Assembly (NCBI GenBank): GCA_044370935.1 | Contig: JBILUQ010000121.1 | Location: forward strand, 1-10,925 | Source of the DNA: Chth-196 sp044370935 | GTDB taxonomy: Bacteria > Verrucomicrobiota > Verrucomicrobiia > Chthoniobacterales > Chthoniobacteraceae | Direction: 5' to 3' | Length of the DNA: 10,925 nucleotides | Shown here: positions 1-6,829 of the stretch, piece by piece | Layout: each line of letters starts with the position of its first letter | Position numbering within the stretch: the stretch's first letter is position 1 | Translations under genes and position numbers: made by a program | The notes under the pieces: generated by a model | Told to the model about the DNA's origin: nothing | Database searches by the model: none | The model's input: the letters and a program-made list of their open reading frames with translations, nothing else

Positions 1-1
1 T

Positions 2-637
2 TTTACCAACGAAGGCGGCGTAGACGGCACCTACAGGCTTTTAAAGAACATCATGGGCCTCTGGCTCGTGCAGCAACTTCGCAAAAGCTTCCTCAACAAA
101 AACGGCAACGGCGACTACCAGCAGCTCGTGAATCTCGCCGCACAAGCCCCCGCACTGCGCTCCCTGATTGATCCCGATGATATCGAATTTTTGCGAGCCG
201 CAGACATGGTGGCCGCAATCCAGACCACTTGTCGCAAGTCCAATCAACCTGTGCCCGAAACCGAGGGGCAACTGGTCCGGTGCGCCCTCGAAAGCCTCGC
301 CCTCCGCTACCGTCAGGTCCTCGATTGCCTGGAGCTAATCAGCTGCAAACGCATCGAAGTGGTTCATATCGTCGGGGGTGGCAGCAGGAACGCACTCCTC
401 AACCAACTCACTGCCGACGCCTGCAACCGCACGGTCGTCGCGGGCCCGGTTGAAACCACCGCCATCGGCAATTTACTCTGGCAAGCAACGGCTTCCGGCG
501 AGATCGGCTCCCTTTCCGAGGTGCGTCAGATTGTCCGCCGCTCCTTCAGTGCTGAGATACAAGAATTTCATCCCCGCGCAGAGAATCTTGCAGAGTGGGA
601 CGTCGCTCATGCACGATGGATAGGAAAGGTTTCGTAG
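2..637 (+). CDS. rhaB: Rhamnulokinase, C-terminal part (5' end outside window)
   Basis: This is the C-terminal 211 residues of L-rhamnulokinase, the cytoplasmic FGGY-family sugar kinase that uses ATP to make L-rhamnulose 1-phosphate. The frame is open from base 2 and starts FTNEGGVDGTYRLLKNIMG, a stretch typical of RhaB, so the first ATG at 53 is internal and not the start. The ATP-binding signature of the FGGY C-terminal domain, HIVGGGSRN, lies around bases 365-391 and is followed by LLNQLTADAC and AGPVETTAIGN, both close to the E. coli RhaB pattern. A whole rhamnulokinase is about 480-490 residues, so roughly 270 residues lie to the left of the window. The gene ends in TAG, 78 bp before the aldolase fusion on the same strand, consistent with one rhamnose operon. 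The family call is firm; the substrate is supported by the neighbour. Confidence 0.93.
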   Translation, partial: FTNEGGVDGTYRLLKNIMGLWLVQQLRKSFLNKNGNGDYQQLVNLAAQAPALRSLIDPDDIEFLRAADMVAAIQTTCRKSNQPVPETEGQLVRCALESLALRYRQVLDCLELISCKRIEVVHIVGGGSRNALLNQLTADACNRTVVAGPVETTAIGNLLWQATASGEIGSLSEVRQIVRRSFSAEIQEFHPRAENLAEWDVAHARWIGKVS

Positions 638-715
638 CGGGGTCTTCCCCAGCCGCCCGCACCGACCGATCCTCCGCATTTTGCAAAGAATCAACCAACA
701 CATAACCAACCACAT

Positions 716-2908
716 ATGCCTCAGTTCAGACACGTAAATTATCTTTGGGATGATGCCAAGGCCGCGTCCCTCTCGCCCTCCGACCGTCTTGTCTACCGTT
801 CCAACCTGTTGGGGAGCGACCAGCGCGTCACGAACACGGGAGGCGGCAATACTTCCTCCAAGCTCAGCGAAATCGATCCGCTGACAGGAAAGAACGTTGA
901 GGTGCTGTGGGTCAAAGGCTCGGGGGGCGATCTTCGCACCAGCACCCGTGAAAATTTCTCATCCCTCTACCAGCAGAAGCTGATCGAGCTGCAGTCCGTG
1001 TACGCAGCCCGCAAGGACAAGGGACTAAAGTCTCAGGCTGAAGACGACATGGTGGGCATGTACACCCACACCACCTTCAACCTGAATCCGCGCGCCTCCT
1101 CCATCGACACGCCGCTGCACAGCTTTTTGCCCGGCAAACACGTCGACCACATGCATCCGAATGCGATTATCGCCATCGCCGCTTCGAAAAATTGCCAGAA
1201 GCTTACCAAGGAGATTTTCGGCGACAGCATGGACTACGTCCCATGGATGCGCCCGGGCTTCGAACTCGGACTCGCGATGCAGGAAATCTCCCGCAAGAAC
1301 CCCGCCGTCAAGGCCATCATGATGGGCCAGCACGGGTTTATTTCGTGGGATGATGATGAAAAGGTCTGCTACACCCGCACACTCGAATTCATCGAAAAAG
1401 CGGCTCTTTACATCGAGTCCAAATACGAGGCGAAGGGCGGACATGCAAAGGCGTTTGGCGGACAAAAATACCAGACGCTCCCGGAAGAAAAACGCCATGC
1501 AACCTTGGCGGGGATCCTTCCGTGGCTGCGCGGGCAAGTCAGCCAGCACCGCCGCTTCATCGGGACGGTGCAGGAGGACGAGGCCATCCTACGTTTCGTA
1601 AACTCTAACGATGCTGCCCGCCTCGCGGAGCTAGGCACGAGCTGCCCGGATCATTTCCTGAGAACAAAGATCAAGCCGCTTTACGTCGACTGGAATCCCG
1701 CATCGGGCGACGTTGCAAGCCTCAAGGCCATGCTCAAGGACGGCCTTGCCAAATACCGCGAGGACTACACGGCTTACTACAACCGCTGCAAACACGCCAA
1801 TTCACCCGCAGTTCGGGACGCAAACCCGACAGTGATCCTCATCCCAGGCTTGGGAATGGTCGCTTGGGGCAAGGACAAGAGTGAATCGCGTGTCACTGCG
1901 GAGTTCTACAATTGCGCGGTGGAAGTCATGAGGGGCGCAGAGGCGATCGACGAATACATTGCATTGCCGCAGCAAGAGGCGTTCGATATCGAATACTGGC
2001 TGCTTGAGGAAGCGAAACTCAAGCGCATGCCGGCCGAAAAAGAACTCGCACGCCAGGTGGTCATCGTCATCGGAGCAGGCAGCGGAATCGGAAAAGAAAC
2101 CGCCCACCGAATCATGCGTGAAGGCGCTCACGTGGTGTGCGTTGACCTCAAGGAAGAATCCGCCGCTGGAACCGCCAAGGAAATCACCGACAAGTACGGC
2201 ATCGGGATCGGCGTTGCCGGGAGCGGAATCAGCGGCTGCGGACCTGCGGTCGGTTTGCCCGCGGACATCACAAACCGCGCCAGTATTCGGGCGATGCTCG
2301 ACAAGGTCGCTCTCGCGTACGGAGGATTTGACTCGATCTGCGTCACCGCTGGAATCTTTGTTCCGAGCGACACCACCGGCCACATCCCGGACAATAGCTG
2401 GGATCTAACCTTCAAGATCAACGTGAGCGGAAGTTACTACGTCGGCGATGAGGCGGCAAAAACGTGGAAAGATCAAGGACTTCACGGCAACCTTGTGCTC
2501 ACCACCAGCGCAAACGCAGCGGTCGCTAAGAAAGGAAGCCTCGCGTACGACACTTCCAAGGCCGCGGCAAATCACTTGGTACGCGAACTCGCAATCGAGC
2601 TGTCACCTCTGGTCAGGGTCAATGGCGTCGCGCCAGCGACCGTTGTGCAGGGCAGCGCGATGTTCCCGCGCGACCGGGTTATCGGATCGCTTGCGAAGTA
2701 CAACATTCCTTTCAAAGAGGATGAAGCCACCGATTCGCTCGTTTCAAAACTTGCGCAATTCTACGCAGACCGCACGCTCACAAAGTCCCCGATCACACCT
2801 GCAGACCAAGCGGAGGCTTACTTCCTGTTGATCTCAAAGAGACTAAGCAAGACCACCGGGCAGATCATCACCGTCGACGGTGGTTTGCACGAGGCGTTCC
2901 TGCGCTAG
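716..2908 (+). CDS. rhaD: Bifunctional rhamnulose-1-phosphate aldolase / lactaldehyde (short-chain) dehydrogenase
   Basis: A 730-residue cytoplasmic fusion enzyme. Residues about 10-430 form a class II (zinc) aldolase that splits L-rhamnulose 1-phosphate into dihydroxyacetone phosphate and L-lactaldehyde. Metal-site motifs are visible as HMHP (145-148) and GQHG (204-207). Residues about 445-730 form a short-chain dehydrogenase with the nucleotide-binding motif GAGSGIG (453-459), the active-site serine region TTSAN (596-600), the catalytic YDTSK (Y611, K615) and the C-terminal TVDGGLHEAFLR. In this family the second domain is thought to oxidise L-lactaldehyde to lactate with NAD+. The length matches the usual single-chain fusion (about 680-730), so nothing is missing. 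The ATG at 716 is chosen because MPQFRHVNYLWDDAKA matches the expected N-terminus; the bases before it (ACCAACCACAT) hold no Shine-Dalgarno sequence. The gene follows rhaB and ends just before a strong terminator. The name rhaD applies to the aldolase half; some genomes call the fusion rhaE or rhaEW. Confidence 0.95.
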   Translation: MPQFRHVNYLWDDAKAASLSPSDRLVYRSNLLGSDQRVTNTGGGNTSSKLSEIDPLTGKNVEVLWVKGSGGDLRTSTRENFSSLYQQKLIELQSVYAARKDKGLKSQAEDDMVGMYTHTTFNLNPRASSIDTPLHSFLPGKHVDHMHPNAIIAIAASKNCQKLTKEIFGDSMDYVPWMRPGFELGLAMQEISRKNPAVKAIMMGQHGFISWDDDEKVCYTRTLEFIEKAALYIESKYEAKGGHAKAFGGQKYQTLPEEKRHATLAGILPWLRGQVSQHRRFIGTVQEDEAILRFVNSNDAARLAELGTSCPDHFLRTKIKPLYVDWNPASGDVASLKAMLKDGLAKYREDYTAYYNRCKHANSPAVRDANPTVILIPGLGMVAWGKDKSESRVTAEFYNCAVEVMRGAEAIDEYIALPQQEAFDIEYWLLEEAKLKRMPAEKELARQVVIVIGAGSGIGKETAHRIMREGAHVVCVDLKEESAAGTAKEITDKYGIGIGVAGSGISGCGPAVGLPADITNRASIRAMLDKVALAYGGFDSICVTAGIFVPSDTTGHIPDNSWDLTFKINVSGSYYVGDEAAKTWKDQGLHGNLVLTTSANAAVAKKGSLAYDTSKAAANHLVRELAIELSPLVRVNGVAPATVVQGSAMFPRDRVIGSLAKYNIPFKEDEATDSLVSKLAQFYADRTLTKSPITPADQAEAYFLLISKRLSKTTGQIITVDGGLHEAFLR

Positions 2909-2928
2909 ACTCCCCCTGTTTAAAAAGA

Positions 2929-2961
2929 AAGCCGCGGGATTTTCGTCCTGCGGCTTTTTTT
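2929..2961 (+). terminator. Rho-independent terminator after the rhamnose genes
   Basis: Bases 2929-2939 (AAGCCGCGGGA) pair with 2946-2956 (TCCTGCGGCTT) over 11 bp with a single G-T wobble. The loop is 6 bases (2940-2945), and the 3' arm runs into seven T residues (2955-2961). It begins 20 bases after the TAG of the aldolase fusion. The A-rich stretch on its left side (2922-2930) means it could also stop transcription from the other strand. It separates the rhamnose genes from the FAD oxidoreductase downstream. Confidence 0.85.
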
Positions 2962-3004
2962 GTGCTACAAACAAAGCGTTGAACATAGCAATCCCAGCAG
3001 AGAA

Positions 3005-4249
3005 ATGAAAGCCACCGCCAAGCGAGTTTTGATCGTGGGCGGCGGGCTTGCGGCTTTGTCTTGTGCCATACGCCTTCATCGAGACGGCGCACTACCATTG
3101 ATTCTCGAAAGCAGCGATAAAGTCGGCGGGCGTGTGAACACTGACCTTGTGGATGGGTTCCGACTGGATCGTGGCTTCCAAGTGTTTCTGGACTCTTATC
3201 CCGAAGCTGGGTCACTCCTCGACCGCCACCAACTGAACCTGCGCCCGTTTCGGCCCGGGGCACTCGTTTTTGCGGACGGGAAAATGCACAGGGTGATGGA
3301 TGTGTTTCGGGAACCGATGGAAATTCTCGCTAGCGCAATCGCGCCGGTCGGCTCCGTTCTGGATAAGCTTCGGATCGCACTTCTCCGGCTGCGAATGCTT
3401 CGCGCAAGCATACCGGCCATCGCCCAGCACGAGGACCTTTCCACCGAGGCGTATCTGCGGCGGGCGGGCTTCTCACCTCGGATCATTGATGTTTTTTTCC
3501 GCTCGTTCTACGGGGGCATTTTTCTTGAGCGAGACCTGTGCACCTCAAGCAGGATGTTCGAGTTTACTTTCAAGATGTTCTCCGAGGGGAACGCGACTCT
3601 GCCTGCGATGGGCATGGGCGAGATCCCGCGCAACCTGGCGTCAAAACTGCCGCCGACAGCATTACGATTAAAGGCGCGTGTCGCCAGCATCGAGCATGAG
3701 TCTGTCACTCTTGATTCGGGAGAAAGGCTCCGTGGCGACGCGGTCGTTGTTGCGACCGATGCAGCTTCGGCTGCAGCTTTAATCCCGCACTTGAGACCTG
3801 CGAACGTCGCTTGGAATTCCGTGACCTGCGTTTATTTCTCAGCGCCGCAATCTCCGTTAAATGAGGCGATCATCGTTTTAAACGGGACAGGCTCCGGCCT
3901 AGTAAACAACGTTTGCGTGCCCTCCGATGTTTCAGCGGACTACGCGCCACCCGGGCTCGCACTGATATCGGTTTCCGTTTTGGGGATGCCCGACACAGAG
4001 AATCTGGAGAGCAAAGTTTTGGAAGAGCTGGAAGCATGGTTTGGTCGCTGCGTGCATGAATGGAAACACCTGAGGACTGATCGCATTGCCCGAGCACTCC
4101 CAGCGATGCTACCAGGCGGCGAACCAAAGGTCGGACTCCTCGAACGCAACAGCGTTCTGGTGTGCGGCGATCACTGTTGGAGTTCCTCGATTGAAGGAGC
4201 GATCATCTCCGGACAAGCCGCTGCGGACGAACTTTTGAAGCGGTTTTGA
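3005..4249 (+). CDS. FAD-dependent amine-oxidase-like / phytoene desaturase-like oxidoreductase
   Basis: A 414-residue flavoprotein of the NAD(P)/FAD-dependent amine oxidase superfamily. The N-terminus has the dinucleotide fold: RVLIVGGGLAALSCA (7-21), the ribose-binding acidic residue E35, then the family signature GGRV (41-44) and GFRLDRGFQVF (51-61). The C-terminus carries the second FAD contact, VCGDHCWSSSIEGAIISG (386-403). The middle (about 100-200) is helical and is probably the substrate region. The frame stays open back to a TTG at 2960, but that codon lies in the T run of the terminator; ATG 3005 is the better start because the Rossmann strand begins a few residues later. It is preceded by a weak purine stretch, AGAGAA. 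No signal peptide is seen, so it is probably cytoplasmic. It is followed at 23 bp by an SRPBCC protein, so the two are probably co-transcribed. The substrate cannot be read from the sequence: carotenoid, polyamine and porphyrin-type reactions all occur in the superfamily. Confidence 0.88.
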   Translation: MKATAKRVLIVGGGLAALSCAIRLHRDGALPLILESSDKVGGRVNTDLVDGFRLDRGFQVFLDSYPEAGSLLDRHQLNLRPFRPGALVFADGKMHRVMDVFREPMEILASAIAPVGSVLDKLRIALLRLRMLRASIPAIAQHEDLSTEAYLRRAGFSPRIIDVFFRSFYGGIFLERDLCTSSRMFEFTFKMFSEGNATLPAMGMGEIPRNLASKLPPTALRLKARVASIEHESVTLDSGERLRGDAVVVATDAASAAALIPHLRPANVAWNSVTCVYFSAPQSPLNEAIIVLNGTGSGLVNNVCVPSDVSADYAPPGLALISVSVLGMPDTENLESKVLEELEAWFGRCVHEWKHLRTDRIARALPAMLPGGEPKVGLLERNSVLVCGDHCWSSSIEGAIISGQAAADELLKRF

Positions 4250-4272
4250 GCAACCTCTATTTCCCCTAAAAA

Positions 4273-4743
4273 ATGCCGTCTGTTTTCAGAGCCAGTACAC
4301 GCCTTTCCGCAAGCGCGGAGACCATGTTCGCTTTTCACAGTGATCCCAACAATCTGCGCGAGGTAATGCCCCCAACCCTCCAGCTTGTCAGCATGAAAAC
4401 TGACGGCCCTGCAAAAGAGGGCCGCCTCATCGAATTACACTGCCGTGACTGGTGGGTGATCCCGATGCACTGGACCTGCCGCTGGAAGACGGTGCAACCG
4501 CCCAGCCTGTTGGTGGACGAGATTGTGAGAGGGCCCTTCGCACTATTCGTCCATGAGCACCAGTTTGAAACACAGGGCTCCAATGGCTGCGTCATGCATG
4601 ACACCGTGACTTACCAGTGGGGACGCTCTTGGTGGGGAAGACTCGTTTCTGAAACCGGGGTAAGGATCTACCTAACACTACTCTTTAAATACCGCCACTA
4701 CCGCACCAGAAGCTGGGCGCTCAAAAATCAGTCTTCGATTTAG
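4273..4743 (+). CDS. SRPBCC (START/Bet v 1-like) family ligand-binding protein
   Basis: A 156-residue protein matching the small stand-alone SRPBCC type (COG4276-like). The opening FRASTRLSASAETMFAFHSDPNNL (5-28) is the usual first strand and helix of the fold. VDEIVRGPF (81-89) and the later HEHQFET with VMHDTVTYQW (95-116) are the central strands with the conserved D-x-V-x-Y. LLFKYRHYRT (136-145) is the end of the long C-terminal helix and resembles the conserved F-x-Y-R-H of this family. The fold forms a hydrophobic cavity for lipids, polyketides or other small ligands; in this subgroup the ligand is not known. No signal peptide. The ATG at 4273 is preceded by TTTCCCCTAAAAA without a Shine-Dalgarno sequence. 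It follows the FAD oxidoreductase by 23 bp and converges with the sulfatase across an 87-bp gap that holds no convincing terminator. Confidence 0.83.
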   Translation: MPSVFRASTRLSASAETMFAFHSDPNNLREVMPPTLQLVSMKTDGPAKEGRLIELHCRDWWVIPMHWTCRWKTVQPPSLLVDEIVRGPFALFVHEHQFETQGSNGCVMHDTVTYQWGRSWWGRLVSETGVRIYLTLLFKYRHYRTRSWALKNQSSI

Positions 4744-4830
4744 CGCCTCGGGCTACGCGGCCGAGATGCCTGTCGCCGCTGCATTGGACGGCCATTTCCC
4801 GCAATGAACCTCTCAGGAACTTAACGCGCC

Positions 4831-6282
4831 TCACTGTGCGCGCTGTCCGGCATCGCGAGTTTCGGAGCCAACCATCCGGTTTTGCAAAGCATCTCCCATG
4901 CGTTCGCGAGCCTCGTTCGCGCACCGATTCAACTTCTCCAAGAGCGCAGGATCCTTTGCTTGCACCAATGAAAACACGTTCCGCGTCTCCGAAATGTCCT
5001 TGGACAAATCGTACAATTCCGGCTCGAGAATTTTAACCGCCTCGTACTTTCCCGGCTTGCCTCCCTGCGCCTTCGGTTGGGTCCCCATCGAACGGCTTTG
5101 ATGGGGAAACATCAGCTTCCACGGCCATGAAACCACCGCCTGCAACTGGTTCTGCAGATAGTAAAAATAGTAAGCTTCATGCGGATTCTTCACGTTCGGC
5201 TGCCCCTCTATCAGCGGCCAGACGTTTTTCCCGTCAATGGAATCAGGCGCCTTTGCACCGGTAAGTTTCGCGATGGTTGGCAGCACATCGATGGTCATCA
5301 AAAACTCATCGGACACGCGGTTGGGGGTGAGTTTTCCCGGCCATGAGAAGATGCAGGGCACACGCACCCCGCCCTCGTAAACAGTCCCCTTGCCCTCCCT
5401 CAAAACACCGGCCGAGCCCGCATGCTCCCCATACGAAAGCCAGGGCCCGTTGTCGGATGAAAATACGACAAGGGTGTCCTTCTCCAGACCGCAGTTCTTG
5501 ATTTCCTTCATGATTTGCCCCACCGCCCAGTCGACCTCCTCAATGACATCTCCGTATAACCCCGCGCCGGATTTTCCTCGGTACTTGCTGCTCACAAACA
5601 AAGGCACGTGAGGCTGATTCGGGGCGACGTACAAAAAGAACGGCTGCGAGCGGTTCTCTCGGATGAACTTCACCGATTCCTGCGCGTACCGGGTGGTGAG
5701 AGTCTCCTGCGAAGCCGCGTCCAATCCCTTCTCAATCACCTTTCCATTCTCAACTAGTGGCAGCGGCGGGTATGTGCCCGGCCGCGCCTCAGGGTGGTAA
5801 GGCCACATATCTCCCGAGTATGGAATCCCAAGCGAAACATCGAATCCATGCGCGGGCGGCAGAAACTCCGGCGCGTCGCCAAGGTGCCATTTTCCGAAGT
5901 GGGCGGTCCGGTAACCATGGTCCTTCAACATCCGGGCAATGGTAACTTCGCTCGGATTCAACCCCACCTTCGCATTCGGACCGAGCGCGCCGTGGATGCC
6001 GATGCGGTTTGGATAGCACCCCGTGAGGAGTGCGGCCCGCGACGCGGAGCAAACCGGCTGAGCGACATGAAAGTTGGTCAGTCTGACGCCTGACTGGGCA
6101 AGTGCGTCGATGTTGGGCGTTTCGTAATCTTTGGCCCCCTGACAGCCCACGTCCCCGTATCCCTGGTCATCTGTGAAAATTACAACCACGTTTGGACGCC
6201 GACCTTCGGCGGCCCGCGCCGTGAAGGCGGCAACAAATAAAAAAAGCGGCCACAAAAAGAAGATTCCGGAAGGCATTTTCAT
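4831..6282 (-). CDS. Secreted sulfatase (type I, formylglycine-dependent)
   Basis: A 483-residue arylsulfatase-type enzyme of the alkaline phosphatase superfamily, which hydrolyses sulfate esters. An N-terminal signal peptide is clear: a hydrophobic stretch from about 7 to 20 with a cleavage site near TARAAEG (21-27), so it acts outside the cytoplasm. The calcium-binding start PNVVVIFTDDQGYGD (30-44) gives D38 and D39. The signature CSASR (78-82) followed by LLTG places Cys78 as the residue to be converted to formylglycine. GKWHLG (130-135) and FSSDNGPW (274-281, D277 and N278) supply the remaining active-site residues, so the site looks complete. No domain is missing at this length. Start M1 is preceded by AGGA at about 10 bases. 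The Cys-type site needs an FGE or anaerobic maturase encoded elsewhere. The substrate is unknown; sulfated glycans containing rhamnose or fucose are one guess from the rhamnose genes nearby, and ordinary glycosaminoglycans or algal polymers are alternatives. Confidence 0.94.
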   Translation of the reverse strand: MKMPSGIFFLWPLFLFVAAFTARAAEGRRPNVVVIFTDDQGYGDVGCQGAKDYETPNIDALAQSGVRLTNFHVAQPVCSASRAALLTGCYPNRIGIHGALGPNAKVGLNPSEVTIARMLKDHGYRTAHFGKWHLGDAPEFLPPAHGFDVSLGIPYSGDMWPYHPEARPGTYPPLPLVENGKVIEKGLDAASQETLTTRYAQESVKFIRENRSQPFFLYVAPNQPHVPLFVSSKYRGKSGAGLYGDVIEEVDWAVGQIMKEIKNCGLEKDTLVVFSSDNGPWLSYGEHAGSAGVLREGKGTVYEGGVRVPCIFSWPGKLTPNRVSDEFLMTIDVLPTIAKLTGAKAPDSIDGKNVWPLIEGQPNVKNPHEAYYFYYLQNQLQAVVSWPWKLMFPHQSRSMGTQPKAQGGKPGKYEAVKILEPELYDLSKDISETRNVFSLVQAKDPALLEKLNRCANEARERMGDALQNRMVGSETRDAGQRAQ

Positions 6283-6323
6283 AGATATTCAGTCCTGTAC
6301 GTTGAGAAAACCTGACAAACCCT

Positions 6324-6344
6324 CATTTGCCACTCAGCAAAATG
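6324..6344. repeat. Imperfect inverted repeat upstream of the sulfatase
   Basis: CATTTGC (6324-6330) is the reverse complement of GCAAATG and faces GCAAAATG (6337-6344) across a 6-base spacer; the right arm has one extra A. It lies about 40-60 bases before the sulfatase start on the - strand, where an operator would be expected. No regulator is known for it and the arms are short, so it could be chance. Confidence 0.3.
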
Positions 6345-6468
6345 CAGGAGCTCGAGCCTTGAGTTGCGAGTACAGCCTCTGCCCTCAGGCGGAGCCTCCT
6401 TGTAAACACACGTCCCAACCATGCCTTCTGTTTTGTTTTTTGTTTTTAGCAACGCGGCCGGACTTGCC

Positions 6469-6732
6469 CTAGATTCGGTTCACTCCGCCAACTGCAGAGA
6501 TATTGTTTTGAAATGCAACGGAGCGCGAAACAATCGCTGGCCCCTTGGCGATCGGCGTGATTTGCAAAGCCCCGCCCCTTTCGCGCGACAAGATAACGGT
6601 GAACTCTGGATCCTTCAAAAGAGATTCGCGCATCGCCTCACAGCGCCCCAGAGGACCGACGCAGAGAACAATCGGCTCATTCTGCCCGCCCCAAGAACCC
6701 CGCGACTGATAGTAGAGCACGTGACTGTTCAT
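6469..6732 (-). CDS. Possible small protein of unknown function
   Basis: An 87-residue frame on the same strand as its neighbours, between the WD40 gene and the sulfatase. I do not recognise it. The sequence starts MNSHVLYYQSRGSWGG and continues with alternating hydrophobic and polar residues (PIVLCVGPLG, FTVILSRERG, ALQITPIAKG), which look like beta strands of a small globular domain and not like a random frame. It has no signal peptide and no membrane segment. The frame is open upstream only to a TGA at 6784-6786, so a GTG start at 6762 (10 residues longer) is possible; ATG 6732 is preferred as the commoner codon, preceded by a weak CCGAGA. It lies about 97 bp after the WD40 stop. It could be the last gene of that operon, a remnant of a longer gene, or a chance frame. 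Confidence 0.42.
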   Translation of the reverse strand: MNSHVLYYQSRGSWGGQNEPIVLCVGPLGRCEAMRESLLKDPEFTVILSRERGGALQITPIAKGPAIVSRSVAFQNNISAVGGVNRI

Positions 6733-6829
6733 TCTCGGCTTGCTGTCAGTCCCCACACTCACAAGCCGCCGAACATGAGAATCTCAGCACCTTTGGCAAG
6801 CGGATTAAAAAGAGCCTTCAAAAAATGAA

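Larger units (their letters stand above)
6283..6829. other. 547-bp stretch between the WD40 gene and the sulfatase, no confident gene
   Basis: It contains one possible small - strand gene (6469-6732, listed separately). The rest is non-coding as far as I can tell. Next to the sulfatase it has an inverted repeat (6324-6344). Farther out, 6377-6383 (CTCTGCC) and 6388-6394 (GGCGGAG) can form a 7-bp hairpin with a CTCA loop and one wobble pair, but no T run follows on either strand. On the - strand, 6430-6449 is A-rich (A runs broken by single C residues), which could bend DNA or act as an UP-type element. I could not find a -35/-10 pair with good spacing. A longer + strand frame (6421-6828) is rich in R, P and H and reads like an antisense shadow. 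Confidence 0.5.

Noticed and set aside
639..650. GGGG-TCTT-CCCC hairpin between rhaB and the aldolase fusion
   Set aside because: The stem is only 4 bp and no T run follows, so it is neither a terminator nor a convincing regulatory structure.
1802..2383. 193-residue - strand frame inside the aldolase-dehydrogenase gene
   Set aside because: It lies wholly antisense to a gene with clear motifs and shows no recognisable domain.
2960..3004. N-terminal extension of the FAD oxidoreductase from a TTG at 2960
   Set aside because: The TTG lies in the T run of the terminator, and the extension adds 15 residues before a Rossmann strand that normally begins close to the N-terminus.
4745..4763. CTCGG/CCGAG inverted repeat in the gap between the SRPBCC gene and the sulfatase
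   Set aside because: A 5-bp stem with a 9-base loop and no T tract is too weak to call a terminator for either convergent gene.
6421..6828. 135-residue + strand frame
   Set aside because: Its R, P and H-rich composition and lack of domain-like patterns suggest an antisense shadow; the - strand frame in the same place reads more like protein.
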